DNA of 64,000 nucleotides, taken from Cyanophora paradoxa. Its lineage: Eukaryota; Glaucocystophyceae; Cyanophorales; Cyanophoraceae. This document shows positions 45,015-56,538 of the stretch, one piece after another. Within the stretch, counting starts at the first letter, position 1; every line of letters starts with the position of its first letter. The notes beneath the pieces were generated by a model. That model had not been told where the DNA came from. It worked only from the letters and a program-made list of their open reading frames with translations, and made no database searches. Made by a program: the position numbers and the translations under genes. The stretch covers positions 1 to 64,000 of the forward strand of contig QPMI01000261.1 in NCBI GenBank assembly GCA_004431415.1, read 5' to 3'.

Positions 45015-45665
45015 GCTGCCTTCGCCGACGTGCGAGCAGCTGTTTTACGAATTTTAGCGCGCCTGAACCTGGACGGGTTGGGTGAGTTGGGCGAGTTGTT
45101 GTGAATTCCACCCGGCGGCTGCTTAGCTAGTCACCGCCTGCCGATCGCAGCACCTCAAAAGCGAATCGAGGAGAGCGCACGAGTTCCAACGCCGCGTTCG
45201 TCCCGGAGTTCGCGCTCTTCGCTCTAGCTTCGTCGTGCAGTCTTATAAGAGCGTAGTGCGCTGGTGCAAACCAGCGTGCGAAGCTTAAGATCTAGAGGGT
45301 TAAACGCGTAACACCCTGCGAGCTCGCTGGCCGGCGGTTTACCGGAACTCCGACTGTATCACGGGGGCAGCGTACCCCGGGACGCGCTGCGCGGCCTGCG
45401 CCGCCTGCGCGGCGGTCTGCGCCACGCCGACAGACGTGCGCGTGCTTACGTTAGATGCTGTTCGAAGACGTCGACCACCGCGCGCAAAGGCCGTGCCACC
45501 CATAGCGCTAGCTAGCTATCTCTGTTCACGTGCACACTGTGACAGCGTCGACATCGTTGCGTGTGCGTGTATGTAGTGGTAGCGTGTCACAGGCCGTGTT
45601 TGTTCAATGCAAGCTATGCGAGTAGGAGTATTCGTGGGGGCCGGGCGCGTACGCGTGTGCCCAGC
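45015..45665. other. Intergenic, 651 bp
   Basis: Region between two genes on the minus strand; it should contain the C2-GYF promoter and the end of the phosphatase-UBX transcript. No reading frame or RNA gene was recognised. Confidence 0.45.
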
Positions 45666-47247
45666 TCAGCTCGGCCTGCGGGCACGCTCGATGAAGACGG
45701 TCGGGGAAGAGAGGACGCCAGCCTTCTCCAGCGGCATCGTCCGGTCCGCGAACACCCGCCTGCAGAGCCCCGCCCGCGCCCGGTGAGGCGCGCCCCCGCC
45801 CCGCGTGCCTGGGCAAGTGCGCACCGAGGGACCTTGGCGATGAGCACGAAGTCGCTCTGCTTGTACCCGTATGCCTGCGGGACGCGGGGTCAGGCGGGGC
45901 GGGCGTGCGGGCGGGCGGCGGGGCGGGCGGGCCTCGGTGAAGTCGTAGAGGGCCTGCACGGGGTCCTGCCGCTGGAAGCGCCGCTGCAGCCGCCGGCCGT
46001 CCGGGCACTGGAACACGATCGCAATGTTCCCCGTCCCCGCCGGCGGCTCCGGAGGCGGCCCCGCGGGGACGGCCGCGCCGCGGCCGAGGGCGCGAAGCGT
46101 TGCAGAGGCGGGCGGGGCGAGGGGGAGGGAGGTGATGGGGCCGTGGGCCGGGGGCAGCGCGGAGGACGGCTTCCACTTCATCCCCCGCGCCTCCACCGCC
46201 AGCGAGCTGCTCGCCGGCCGCCCCGGCAGCGTCGCCCCCGCCGCCGGGCCCAGCTGCACGCTGAACGTCGGGGCCAGCGGGCCGCCGCCGGCCGGCGCAG
46301 TCCGGAGCAGCGCGCTCGCGGGGGCGGCGGCGGCGGCGGCCTGGAGGTGCAGCTGCTGCATGCGCTGCTCGAGGGGCGCGCCGGCGACGGCGGCGTGCGG
46401 GCTGCCGTTGGCCTCCGGCGCGCGCGGCGAGGCGTGCGTGTCCGGCATCAGGCGCCGCCGCTCCTGCTCCCAGCGCCGCAGCTGCCGCACGAAACCAAAC
46501 TGCGCCCCTTTCAGAGGCGGCCCCCGATCCGCGCGGCGGAGGGGCGCGGCGCGGAGGGGCGCGGCGGGGGAACGGACGTTGGGGTTCACTGCGGGGGCGC
46601 GGGGGTCGGCGGGGGCGGGGGGCGGGGCGGGGTGCGGGGCGGGGCACCGATGGGGCGGGCGCGGCGGAGGCGGGAGAGGGCGGCGTCGAAGCCCTCGTCG
46701 AAGTGGCGCATGAGGTAGGCGAGGACGGCGGTGGCGCTGCGGGAGATGCCGGCCTGGCAGTGCACGAGGACGCCCCCCGCGGCGCGCCCGCCCTCGATGA
46801 AGTGGCACATGTCCGGGAACTTGGAGTACAGCTCCTCGCTCGGCAGGTCCAGGATCGGGATCACCTTGTGGTGCATCCCCTTCCCGTACGAGAGCGCCCG
46901 CCCCTCCGTGCACACCGACAGCACGTCTGCGCCCCTCCCGACCCTCAGCGCCCCGCCCCTCCGCTCCGGGGGGGAGGGCCGGCGCAACGGGTGACTCCGG
47001 CCCTCCGCAGGCTCTCCCGGTCCTGCGCGGCATAGCCGACGGTCAAGCGGGCAGAGGCCTGGGCCAATCTGCGCGGGCAGCCGACCTGAGCAGCATAGAA
47101 GCTGCGCCGGCTGTCAGAAAAGCGGAGCGGTGCGCCGGCGCGGGCAGAGATTCACCTTCCGATGTGCAGGCCTGGAGCCACCGTGTTCGCAAAGCGCGGG
47201 GTGTTCGTCAGGCCGCTCGGGATGGGCCCAGCACCGTACGGCGCCAT
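45666..47247 (-). CDS. Dual-specificity phosphatase fused to a UBX domain
   Basis: The ATG at 47247 gives MAPYGAGPIPSGLTNTPRFA, NTVAPGLHIGS. A 16-nt exon at 47086-47101 adds FYAAQ, then DRESLRRAGVTHVLSVCTEG, HKVIPILDLPSEELYSKFPD, MCHFIE, and the catalytic loop GGVLVHCQAGISRSATAVLA, YLMRH (HCxxGxxRS). VNPNV | GAQFGFVRQLRRWEQ is the usual DUSP C-terminal helix. After a linker of about 140 residues (LEQRMQQLHLQAAAAAA...) comes GNIAIVFQCPDGRRLQRRFQ, RQDPVQALYDFTEA, AYGYKQSDFVLIAK, RRVFADRTMPLEKAGVLSSP, TVFIERA: a UBX fold, which typically binds the p97/Cdc48 N-domain. A phosphatase tied to Cdc48 is the natural inference. All exons share one strand and phases are compatible. Confidence 0.82.
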
Positions 47248-47502
47248 GACTGAGCTAGCTGGACGCTGGAAGTTGCCGAAAGGCGCGGGGGAAACGCCTC
47301 CCAGCACCAATGCCAGCTCAGGCGGCGCGACCAGGCGTGGTACGAGGCAGCAGGCTGGCTCAACAGTGAGAGTACAGCTCTATATCACTGGACTCAGTGT
47401 GACTGGTCCGTAGCTCTGCCGCGACTAAGCGAATCGAGCCGTTCGAGAAAGGCACCCGGAACGCGGAGGGGTTGCAGCCGACGATGCGCGGCACTAGCTA
47501 AG

Positions 47503-49212
47503 ATGGCGAGAAGCTACTGCAGGCGGGCAGCTCGGACGCGCTCTAACCGCCGCTACCGCTCCAGGCGTTCCTTGCAGCCCGGGTACGCGTGTCTGCAGAA
47601 AAAAAAGCGCGGGAATCGTGCCCGGCCGCTGCTCGCCCGGCCCCTCTCACCTTCCGATACGCCCCAGCTAGAAGACACCGTGCAGCCCCGTGCAGCCAAG
47701 CCGGCTGCGGCAGAGAACAAGAAGCGATCCAGGCTAGATCGAGAGAAATTTGAAGTACGACGCGAGGAACAGCAGCACGCGGCGGCGGAATGAGCTTCTT
47801 CTCGCGCGGCGCCCTCGACGGCGTGGGCCGCGAGCGTCGGGTGCGGGCTGCTCGCCGACGTAGGGAGCCGGATCTAACACCGCACCCCAGGAAAGCGCTG
47901 CAATATCTATACAGGCACGATGGCGCGGCCACACAGCGCGGCGGCGTCTCGAGGCGCTGAACGGAGTCGTTGCCTTCATGCAGGCGTGCCCTCCCCTTTC
48001 TGGAGCATGCAGCTTGGCTTGGACGGCTGATTGCATCTCTTGTAGGCGCTGTATCGCGGTCGGCTTCGCCGACGAGCCTTCTTGCGGCACCTGCGGACGA
48101 TCAAGGAGTTCAGACAAGCGCAACAGAAGCAGATGCTGATTGAACGGAGGAGAAAGAAGTGCGACCGCGCTACTTGGCTGGCGTATGGGCTCGCTGACAG
48201 GTGGGCGACAGGCGGCAGGCGGAGCTGGAGAAGCTGCAGAGCGCGGCGCCGGGCGAGATCCCCAAGTTCGTCAACGCGGACGACGCCGCGGCAAAGAAGA
48301 TCCAGGCCCGCGCCTGCCGCCGCCGCTTCCCCCCTCCGCACCTCATCTGTGCCAGCAGGCCGTGTGGAGGAGGCGAAGGGCGAGGCTGCTCTTCCAGCGG
48401 GACCCGCGCACGCGGGAGCAGGTCAGCGCCGGTCCTGCGTCCCCTGCAGGGCGCCGGCGATGGGGCGGCAGCACGGTGCGGCGGCCGTGATCCAGCGGTC
48501 GTTCCGGTGGTGGCGGCGGGGCCGGCGGAACGCGCTGGCGGCCTCGCGGCGGGCGGAGCAGGTGAAGAACTCGATGGCGACGATCGACCAGCTCCTCTCC
48601 AACGTCAAGAACAAGCTCTCCCCCGAGCGGTGCCGCCGCGGCGCGCGCCCTGCCGGCGGTACAACCAGGCTTACGGGGCGGCAGGGTGAAGGAGCTGCAG
48701 AAGACGATCCTGCAGCGGCGGCGCGAGTTCGTGCTCGCCTCTCCCGAGGAGCTCGCCGAGGCACGCCCCGCCCCGCCCGCCCCACCCCGCCCCGGCGGCC
48801 GCGCGCCGAGGGCGGGGCAGCTCCAGGGGCGGGTGGAGGAGGGCCTGCGCCGCTGGGCGCCGCTGCGGGCGGTGCGGGAGGCCGTCGCGGGGCGCCGCGA
48901 GGCGCTCCTGCGCGACACTGCCGCCTCTTCGACCGCCTCTCCCGTCCGCTCCGCCCGCCCCGCCCGACCGCCTCTGCAGCCGCCGACGGCGCCGCAGAGC
49001 CGCTGCGGCCGGCGTCGCTGGGGAGGCGGGGCGGAGGGGTGCCCGAGGGGGCGCCCCCGCGCCGGCGGCGGACCGGCTCGCAGAGGCCCGCCGCCTGCAC
49101 CAGCGCGCCTGCCTCATGGCGCAGCCGGGCCAGGTGCACACCGCCTCGCCCCCGCCGCCGGCCCGCCCCGCTGACCCCCCACCAGGCCTGGCGCCGCTTC
49201 CTTGACGAGTGA
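47503..49212 (+). CDS. IQ-motif (calmodulin-binding) repeat protein
   Basis: Tandem IQ-like segments occur in order: ESAAISIQARWRGHTARRRL, EALNGVVAFMQALYRGRLRR, RAFLRHLRTIKEFRQAQQKQ; then QAELEKLQSAAPGEIPKFVN, ADDAAAKKIQ | AVWRRRRARLLFQRDPRTRE, and HGAAAVIQRSFRWWRRGRRN. Helical parts follow (TIDQLLSNVKNKLSPE, VKELQKTILQRRREFVLASP, EELAE, LQGRVEEGLRRWAPLRAVRE), ending AWRRFLDE. IQ motifs bind calmodulin or related EF-hand proteins; several cilium-associated proteins look like this, but no specific family was recognised. The N-terminal exon (MARSYCRRAARTRSNRRYRS ... DREKFEVRREEQQH) joins through an intron that seems to use a GC donor. The first exon is the least certain part. Confidence 0.68.
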
Positions 49213-49419
49213 GGCGGCATCCCGCTCCCTCTTGCCCCACCTGCTCGCCCCTCCCGCCCCCTCTTCCGTTGCCCCCGCCGGCCCGCCCTTCCGCTGCCCC
49301 AGCCGCTCTCGCCCCTCCGCGCCCCTCCTCTGGCCTCAGAGCCCCTCAGAGCCCCTCCTTTGCACCCTCGCTCCTGTCCCCGGCATCCGTCTCGCATTCT
49401 CTAGATCTCCATTCGGACG

Positions 49420-50607
49420 TCAGGGGGCGGGGCGGCCCTCGGCGGGGAAGATGTGGGGCAGCGCCCGCGGCAGGTCCTCTGCGGCGGCGTCACGGGGCGC
49501 GGAGGCTGCGCGGCGCCCGGGGGGGCACCGATGGCGGCGAGCGTGCAGTCGGCGTCGCGCGGGTCGTGGCGCGCGTGCCCGACAAGGAGCGCGCGCAGCC
49601 CGGCGGCTCGCGCGCCACGCGTGTTCGCGGCGGAGTCGTCGACGAGGGCGACGGCGTCAGGGTCGCGGAGGCCGGCCTCGCGGAGGGCGCGCGTGTACGC
49701 CTCGCGCGCCGGCTTCACGTGCCAGCCCAGCCGCTCCGCGTCGATCACCCCGCGACGGCCGCCGCGGGAAGGCCGACCCGCTCCAGCACCCGCGCCGCGT
49801 GCTGCCGCCCCGCGCCCCGCCCCCGTCGCCCCGGCGGGGCGGGGCGGGGCGGGCGGCGCGGGTACCTCGGCGTGGGCGTTGGTGAGTACGTAGAGGGGCA
49901 CGGCGGCGCGCTGCAGGGCCCGCCGCGTCTCCGGCGCCAGCGGCGGGATCCTCTCGTACGGCAGCCCGTCGTAGACGAACCGCTGCCGCCGCGTGCCGCG
50001 GGGTGAGAGCCCGCTGGGGGGGCGGGGTGACCCCGCGCACGAGGTAGAGCTACGCCGCCCCTGGATACGCTACGAGGAAGTCGGCCTTGGGATACACGCA
50101 CGAGGAAGTCGGCCTTGTCGGGCGGGGCGTACGCGACCTCGCCCCGCAGCCGCTCCGGCACCACCCCGGCCACCAGCCCCGCCAGCGTCATCCCGTGCAC
50201 CCGGACCGCCTCCTCCATCACCTCTGCGCCCGCCCCTCGAGCTCGCACGCGCGCCCAGGGCGCGGGCCGGTGCAGCACCGCGCGCGGCGTGGCTGGGGAT
50301 CCCCATGCGCTCCCGCATGTACTGGAGTATGCGCTCCGTCTGCCAACTCCAAATGCCCGCCGATCTGCACGCAGCAGTTCATTCCGCGGCCGCCGCAGCT
50401 CAGCCGCAGTTTAGCTCCTGACCGCGGATACAGCGTGTCGTCGACGTCGAGCAGCAGCGCCTCCAGCTTCACGCCGGCGAGCACGCAGACCAAGGGCTGC
50501 GGCCCAGATGCCTGGCGCTCGCGGGACGCCGGCGCGCGAGAGAGCAGCGAGCTTTGCAGGTAGAAGTAGAGCAGGACGGCGAGCACGCCGAACACCTCGC
50601 GCCTCAT
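49420..50607 (-). CDS. HAD-superfamily phosphatase, pyrimidine 5'-nucleotidase-like, membrane-anchored
   Basis: The ATG at 50607 gives MRREVFGVLAVLLYFYLQSS, an N-terminal hydrophobic anchor or signal. Then VKLEALLLDVDDTLYP contains HAD motif I (DxDDTLY). Downstream exons read YMRERMGIPSHAAR, HGMTLAGLVAG, VYDGLPYERIPPLAPETRRA, LQRAAVPLYVLTNAHAE (motif II, TNA), ARVLERVGLP, VIDAERLGWHVKPAREAYTR (motif III Lys), DPDAVALVDDSAANTRGARA (motif IV DDS), AGLRALLVGHARHD, and IEDLPRALPHIFPAEGRPAP. This matches the plant/yeast SDT1/PHM8-like pyrimidine 5'-nucleotidase group, with all four motifs intact. The usual members are soluble; the leading hydrophobic segment is an addition. It lies head-to-tail downstream of the hydrolase gene on the same strand. 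Confidence 0.85.
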
Positions 50608-50873
50608 CCCGCAAGCCGCACTTCAATTTGGCGGCCAGCTGCAGGCCGCCTCAGCTTTGCGCCCCGCGAATTCGATTGATCTTTAGCTTCGACCTGACGC
50701 GCTTGCTGGCCGCTTAATTGCTGGCGCCCGCGCTTGCTGCGGCATCGACTCCCGAAGGGATGGTTTTCATGCGCTAGCTGTGTACGTAGCAACGTTAACC
50801 GGCGCCGCGGCCGCGCGCAACATGCGTACTATGATATTTCGTGCTCGAACTAGGCCTAGACTGCGAGCTCGAG

Positions 50874-52377
50874 CTAGTCTGCGGGGCCCCGGTCTGCGGA
50901 CCCGCCGGAGGAGGCGTGGGCGAGGAAGAAGCGATAGAACTCGGGGTCCTCGTAGGTCGCCGTCCAGCTGTCGTGGTCCGCCTGCGCCTCCGCGATCAGC
51001 CGCCGGAGCTGCAGCGACAGCCGCGCGCGTGCACATTCATGCGCACACGCATGTGCATATGCACTCGCGACCGTCGGACCGCACGCGCATACGCGCCTAG
51101 ATCTCACGAATCCCTCGCGAATGCATCTAGATTTAGGTCTAGGTCCAGCGGGGGTCAGCGCGCCTGGGGGTAGAGGGTTGTGCGGAGGACGGGAGCGCCG
51201 GCGGCCTGCAGGGCGGCGATGAGGGCCTTTGAGTACTCCGCAGGGATGATCTCATCCTGCGCCGTTGGGGCGCGTCATTAGCTGCAGCCCCCGTGCGCGT
51301 TGCTTGCAGCGCCTGCAACTCGGCGAGGGCCGGGGGTCCCGCGCCCACCTGCTCCCCATGGATGACCCACGTCGGGATGTGCTTGATCTGCGGCGGCTGC
51401 TCAGGGCCCCGCGCGTTGAATGGGGCGGGAAGGGGCGCGCGGCACGGGCGACGGCGGAGGCGTTGCGCTCGGGGGCGCCGGCGCAGACGGGGGCGAGAGC
51501 GGCGAAGCGGTCGGGCAGGCGCTGCGCGAGGGCGAGCGCCCCGAAGCCACCCATCGACATTCCCGTGCTGCCGGGCCGCGGCCCACGTCGGCCACGCCGG
51601 CGGCCGGCGCGGCGGGGGCGGGGGCGGGGGCGGGGGCGCACAGGTAGACGCGGGCGGGGTCCAGGGGCAGGGCGGCGAGGGCGGCGGAGAGGTACTCCGC
51701 GAGGGCCTCCGCCTCCCGGCCCCAGTCCGTCCTCCACGGGCACTGCGCGGGCGACGGCGTCGGGGCGCGCGCGCGCGCGCGGCGACAGGCGATGTTGGGT
51801 ACCTGCGGGGCGAGCACGGCGAAGGGAAAATTGGTGAAGGGGAAGGGATCACGCTCCAGTACTTCGGGAAGCCCGACCTACCGGCCGCGCGTGTGGGTCA
51901 GATCAGACTTAGCTGGACTAGGCCTAGGCCTCGCGCGCCGTGCGGGGCCGTCGGACAGACCTTGACGAGGTCGCGCGGCTTGTCTCCCGACTCGCCCCTT
52001 CCGTGCAGAAAGAGGATCGTAGGAATAAGCCCGCTGGCCGTGGCGCCGGCGCCGCTTGGCGTGTACACGAGACCGTTCAGCTTTCCGAAGCGCCTCTCCT
52101 TCCATCGCGAATCCGCAGCGCTCACGTGGGGAAGAACCGCCGGCCTCTCGTCAAGCGGGGTTAAGTTCAGGACGCGGAAGTCGAATTGCGGGTGCTCCGC
52201 TCCAAGGGCGATCTCAATTTCGTCCTGTGAGAGGATTCAGCGCGCTATCTCCGGAGCGTCATGTACGCACCGCCTGCGCGGCCCGCATGGTGCTCTTACC
52301 GACTTGGTTCGACCAGCTCAGGATCGCAGCGACGAGCAGAACGCCTGCAACGAGAGCCAAGAACTTCCGAGAAACAT
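50874..52377 (-). CDS. Alpha/beta-hydrolase, predicted peptidase/esterase
   Basis: Conserved order: DEIEIALGAEHPQFDFRVLN, LTPLDERPAVLPHVSAADSR, GLVYTPSG, IPTILFLHGRGESGDKPRDL (oxyanion LHGRGE), VGLPEVLERDPFPFTNFPFA, VLAPQ, CPWRTDWGREAEALAEYLSA, DPARVYL, TGMSMGGFGALALAQRLPDR (nucleophile in GMSMG), FAALAPVCAGA, IKHIPTWVIHGEQ, DEIIPAEYSKALIAALQAAG (acid), then HDSWTATYEDPEFYRFFLAH (catalytic His). This is the pattern of COG4099-like predicted peptidases and carboxylesterases. Substrate unknown. Two starts are possible: ATG at 52377 (MFLGSSWLSLQ, then a GC-AG intron) or an upstream start in the frame NVSRKFLALVAGVLLVAAIL, SWSNQ, which would add a membrane anchor. It is divergent to the TIG-glycosyltransferase gene. 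Confidence 0.8.
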
Positions 52378-52537
52378 TCCAGTCCTGCCCCAGCTCGACA
52401 AGACAATGACGGTATGACGGCGTACCCACAAAAACGCGGCTTGGTACGGTGACAGCACCGAAGCGCTCGAGAATCGCTCGGCTTGCAAGCAAACAACGGA
52501 AAAACCACAGCGGAGCGCGTCCGGAGGGGGCGTAGAC

Positions 52538-55500
52538 ATGTGGCGGGCCAGCTCGCGGCTGGCCGCGCTGGCCGTGGGTCTGGCTGCCCTCGCGGCGATT
52601 GCGAGCGCTTCAAAGCCACCTGGTGCGCTCTGGACGCTCGCCGTGGACTCCCTGGGCTAAACTGGGCGACCAGGGTCGCGGTACTACGTGCGCCAGGGCG
52701 GGTTCTTGAACCTGGACTACGGGCCCTGCCTCCCGTGCATGCTCTCCGCGTTCCTTGTCGCCGAGGTGCGCTCGGTCGCGGGAGCGGCGTCGCGTCCGGC
52801 GCTGACGGCGCTGCAGGAGGGCGTCGTGGAGATGCTCGTGCTGGACGCGGCGAACTACGAGGCCTTCACGCGGAGGGAGCCCTACAAGGCCCTCGTCGAG
52901 GCGAGCGTCGGCGCGCAGGGCGACCCGCCCTACCGGTCCGCGCGCCCGCGCGCCCCGCGTGTGCGGCGGGGCACAAAGCAGGCGGCAGGTTCCTGCCGCA
53001 GACGGCGGTGCGGCTGCAGGAGAACGAGCGGCTGCACGTGGTGCTCTCGGCGCGGCGCTCGCCGCCGGGCGCGCCCTTCGCCAGCGTCTTCTTCGTGCAC
53101 CATGTCTTCACGTCTGGTGCGGGCGGGCGGCGCGACGCCGGCCGCCGGCGGCCCGACGCGCCCTCGCAGAGCGGTCGCAGAGCACGACGATCACACCGGG
53201 GCAGGGCAGCTCGATCGCCATCTCGCCCTTCCCGTGCCCCTGCACGGCGCGCCGGGCGGGGGGCTGCGGGGCGCGCTGGGGCGGGGCCGGGGGGCGAGGG
53301 CCGGGGGGGCGCAGGTGGTGTACGAGGTGGCGACGGGGGACCCGGGGCGGCAGCTCGTCTCCGTCATCGTCCTCGACGAGAGCAACTACGCCGCCCTCAA
53401 GGCCGGCCGCCCCGCCCCGCGCCCCGCGCCCCGCCGGGGGCGAGGGGGCGGCAGGAGGGGCGCCCGTACGCGACGTACACGGCGCTGAGCCAGCCGAACG
53501 GGGTCGGGGCGGCGAGCGTGGGGCCCGCCATCCTCGAGGAGACCAACCGCACCCGCATCCACCTCATCATGGCCAACGCCCAGGCGCCCCCGCCCCGCCC
53601 CGCCCGCCCCCCCGGCCCCTCACGCCCCCCAGGCGGCCCCCATCACCCTCGCCTACACCGCCACCGTCACCGGCACCGGTGCCGGCCGCCTCCCCCGCCG
53701 CCGCCCCGGGCCGACGGCGGCGCAGGCCGCCCCGTCGTCTACGTCGCCGGCGAGGCCGCGACGGCGGGGGCTCGGTGCGAGGCGGCCGCGACGGGGCGGC
53801 CGCAGCGGGGTGACGGGGCCTGCACGGGCGCAGATCAACCTGCTGGGGAAGTTTTTGGGCCCCGCGAACAGCGCCCCCGAGGTCACCCTCGGCGGCCGCC
53901 CCTGCGCCGACGCCAAGGCCCGCCCCCCTGCTCTCCCCGCCGCCGCCCCCGCCGGGGTGCGAGGCGGGGCCGGCGGTAGGTGGTGCTCGAGAGCTACGTG
54001 GTCAGCTGCACCGTCCCGCCCGGCGCCGGGCACCACCTCCGTGCGCCCCGCGGACACCCGGCGGCGGGCGGGCGGGGCGCGGCCGACGGGCGCAGCGGTG
54101 GCGGTGCGGGCGGCGACGGGCCAGGAGAGCGCGCCGGGCGAGGCGACCTTCTCCTACGCCGCCCCGTCGTCGCCTCCGCCACCTCCGCCCGCCCGCCGGC
54201 GGGCCCGTCACCGTCCGCCCGCCCCGCCCCGCCCCGCCCCGGGCCGGGCCGGAACGGCGGCGAGGGAGGGGGCGGGCAGGTGCGGGGAGAGAATTTCGGG
54301 GAGGTGGGCACGCCGGTGGCCGTCTGGATCGCGGGGGCGCCCTGCACCGGCGCCGCCGTCGCCGTCCCCACACCGCCATCACCTGCACGGTGCGGCCGCC
54401 CGCCCGCCCCACCGGGCCCCCGGGGCCTCTGCGAGGCCGGCAGGCGGGGGCGGGGCGCGGGGCGGGCTGGACGTGCTGGTGCGGGTGGCGGGGCGCCTCT
54501 CGGAGGCCTCCGGCGCCGCCAAGTTCGCCTACTCCGACGCCCGCCCCTCGCCGCCCTCTCCTCCGCCCTCCGCCCCGCCCCGCCCCGCCTCTGCCGGCCC
54601 CGCGGGGCCTCGGGCACCCCCGGCCGGCCGCTCCCGCCGGCTGCGGAGCAGGCGAGCGGGTGCCGCCCAACGCGGCGGTCGCCCGCGCCGAGCACGCCGC
54701 CGCCGTGCGCCCCGTCCGCCGCCTCGCCCGCGCGCGCCGAGGCGCTCGCAGGACGGGCTCGAGTGCGCGGGCTCGGCGTGCCTGCCGCGCGCCAGGCTCG
54801 CCTGGCTCGCCTCTCTCGCCCTCGCCGCCCCGCCGACGAGGCCCCGCGCGCCGCCCCGCCGCCCCGGCCCTACCGCGGCGGCGTGCGCGGCGGCGGGCGG
54901 GCGCGGCGGCGGGCCGTACGTGAGCTTCGTGCTCGCGGCGCCGGCGGGGGCGGCCGGGGCGGCGCGCCTCCAGCTCTTCGTCGACGCGACGGCGGCGCTG
55001 TGCAGCCGGTGCGCGGGCGGGGCGCGGGGCGGAGCTTTGGTGCGGGACCGACGGGGGTGCAGGACGGGCCTGGAGGCGGAGCTGGTGGTGGTGGAGGGGC
55101 CCCCGCGGGGGGCGAGGGCCGCGCGGCCGACGGGGTGCGCTGGGGGGCCACCAACGCCACCCTCCTCCCGACGCGCCTCCTCTCCGTCCCCGAGGAGGCC
55201 CTCCCCCGTGCGCCCCACGCGCCCCTCCACCCGCTGCCCGGCCCTGGGGCGACGGCGGGCAGGGGCGGGGGGCGGGGAGGCGCGCTGGGCGGCGCTGGTG
55301 AACGCCGGCGTGCGGCGGGCGCGCGGCGAGTTCGTCTTCGTCACCAACCACGTGCGCCGCCGCCGGCGCGGGGCGGGGCGGGCGGGCGGGCGGGCGGGCG
55401 AGCGGGCGGGCGGGGCGCAGGACGTGGTGCTCTCGGAGGCGCTGGCGGCGGCGCTCGCGACGCGCGCCCTCCGCCCCGACGCCGTCTACCTCGCCCGCTC

Positions 55501-56147
55501 CTTCGCCGCCCGCGCCCTCCTCCCCGTCCCCGCCCGCACCCCCGCCCCGCCCGCCCCGCCCCGGCTCACGAAGGCGCGCGCGCAGCCGGGGATGCCGCTG
55601 GAGGAGCTGCTGCGGGCGTGCATGGACGGCGGCGTCGCGGCGCCGGCGCCCCACCTCGGCGTCCCGCGCGAGCAGTGGCGCGCGGCGGCGGCGCGCGCGG
55701 CGGCGCTGCACGGGCCGGCGCTCGACGTGTCGGACCCCGCCGACGTGCTCGTCGACCAGCCGCAGGACGGCCTCCTCCTCCACCGCACCGCCTGGTGCGC
55801 CCCCGCGCCCCCACCGCCCGCGCCCCGCCCTCACCACGCCCCGCAGGTGCCTGCTGCGGGGGTGCCGGAGGGGCGGCGGCGGGGAGCGCGCAGGAGCGGG
55901 GGCGGCGGTGGTGGCGATGGCCGTGGCGCGCGGCCTCCGCCCCGTGCTCTTCAACGCCCCCGCCGCCCTCTTCCGCCTCGCGCCCGCCCCGGGGGCCCCC
56001 GGGAGCCCCGAGGCGGCCTTCCCTCCGCGGGTGCACATCCCGGGCCCCGAGGCGCTGCACGCCGCCCGCACGCGGCCCTTCGCCCTCGCCAACCCCGACC
56101 CCTGGGGGCTCCCCTCCCACCCCGCCCTCCGCGAGACCCCCGCCTAG
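52538..56147 (+). CDS. Secreted/ER-luminal TIG-domain protein with a glycosyltransferase-like C-terminus
   Basis: The ATG at 52538 opens a clear signal peptide (MWRASSRLAALAVGLAALAA, IASA). The N-terminal region reads YYVRQGGFLNLDYGPCLPCM, EGVVEMLVLDAANYEAFTRR, FLPQTAVRLQENERLHVVLS, and a second repeat-like unit QVVYEVATGDPGRQLVSVIV, LDESNYAALKAG. Two IPT/TIG folds follow: INLLGKFLGPANSAPEVTLG, GRPCADAK, ESYVVSCTVPPG, EATFSYAAP; and ENFGEVGTPVAVWIAGAPC, VLVRVAGRLSEASGAAKFAY. The C-terminal part has GPYVSFVLAAPAG, RWAALVNAGVRRARGEFVFV, TN, VVLSEALAAALATRALRPDA, VYLARSF, DVLVDQPQDGLLLHRTAWC and ARGLRPVLFNAPAALFRL, resembling GT-A enzymes with N.G.RRARGEF..TN.D. The glycosyltransferase call is inference from that motif. 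Many G- or C-rich introns; exon edges approximate. Confidence 0.65.
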
Positions 56148-56538
56148 CTGCACGCCCGCCCACTCGCCTCCACGCCGAAGCTCTCGTGCCCTCTTCCGTC
56201 CTCCATTCTAGGTGGAAAGGACCCCTGCCGCAGTGCAGCCTGGAGCCCTGCATTACGGCGGGCGCGGCTGAGGGGGGGAAACTGAGGGGGGGGGGGGGGG
56301 GGGGCGGAAGCTGAGGGGGGGGGGAGCTGAGGGGGGCGAGGGAAGACGCGGAGCTCGTTGCTTGCTTGCTACTGAGTTAGCCGCTGAGCAGTCCGCAGCT
56401 AATTCGCACGCTGGGCCAGTGGTGCCCCCTTCATCAACGGGCTGGAAGCATCCTCCAGAGCCGTGGAATCAGTAGTGTAGTAATTCGTAGCGCGATGAGC
56501 TTAGCCACAGCATTAAGCGAATAGCCGAGCCGGGCGCA
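56148..56538. other. Intergenic with poly-G runs
   Basis: A 391-bp gap. It contains a run of about 19 G at 56286-56304, further G-runs to 56340, and GCTGAGGGGG repeated three to four times. No gene seen. Confidence 0.6.
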
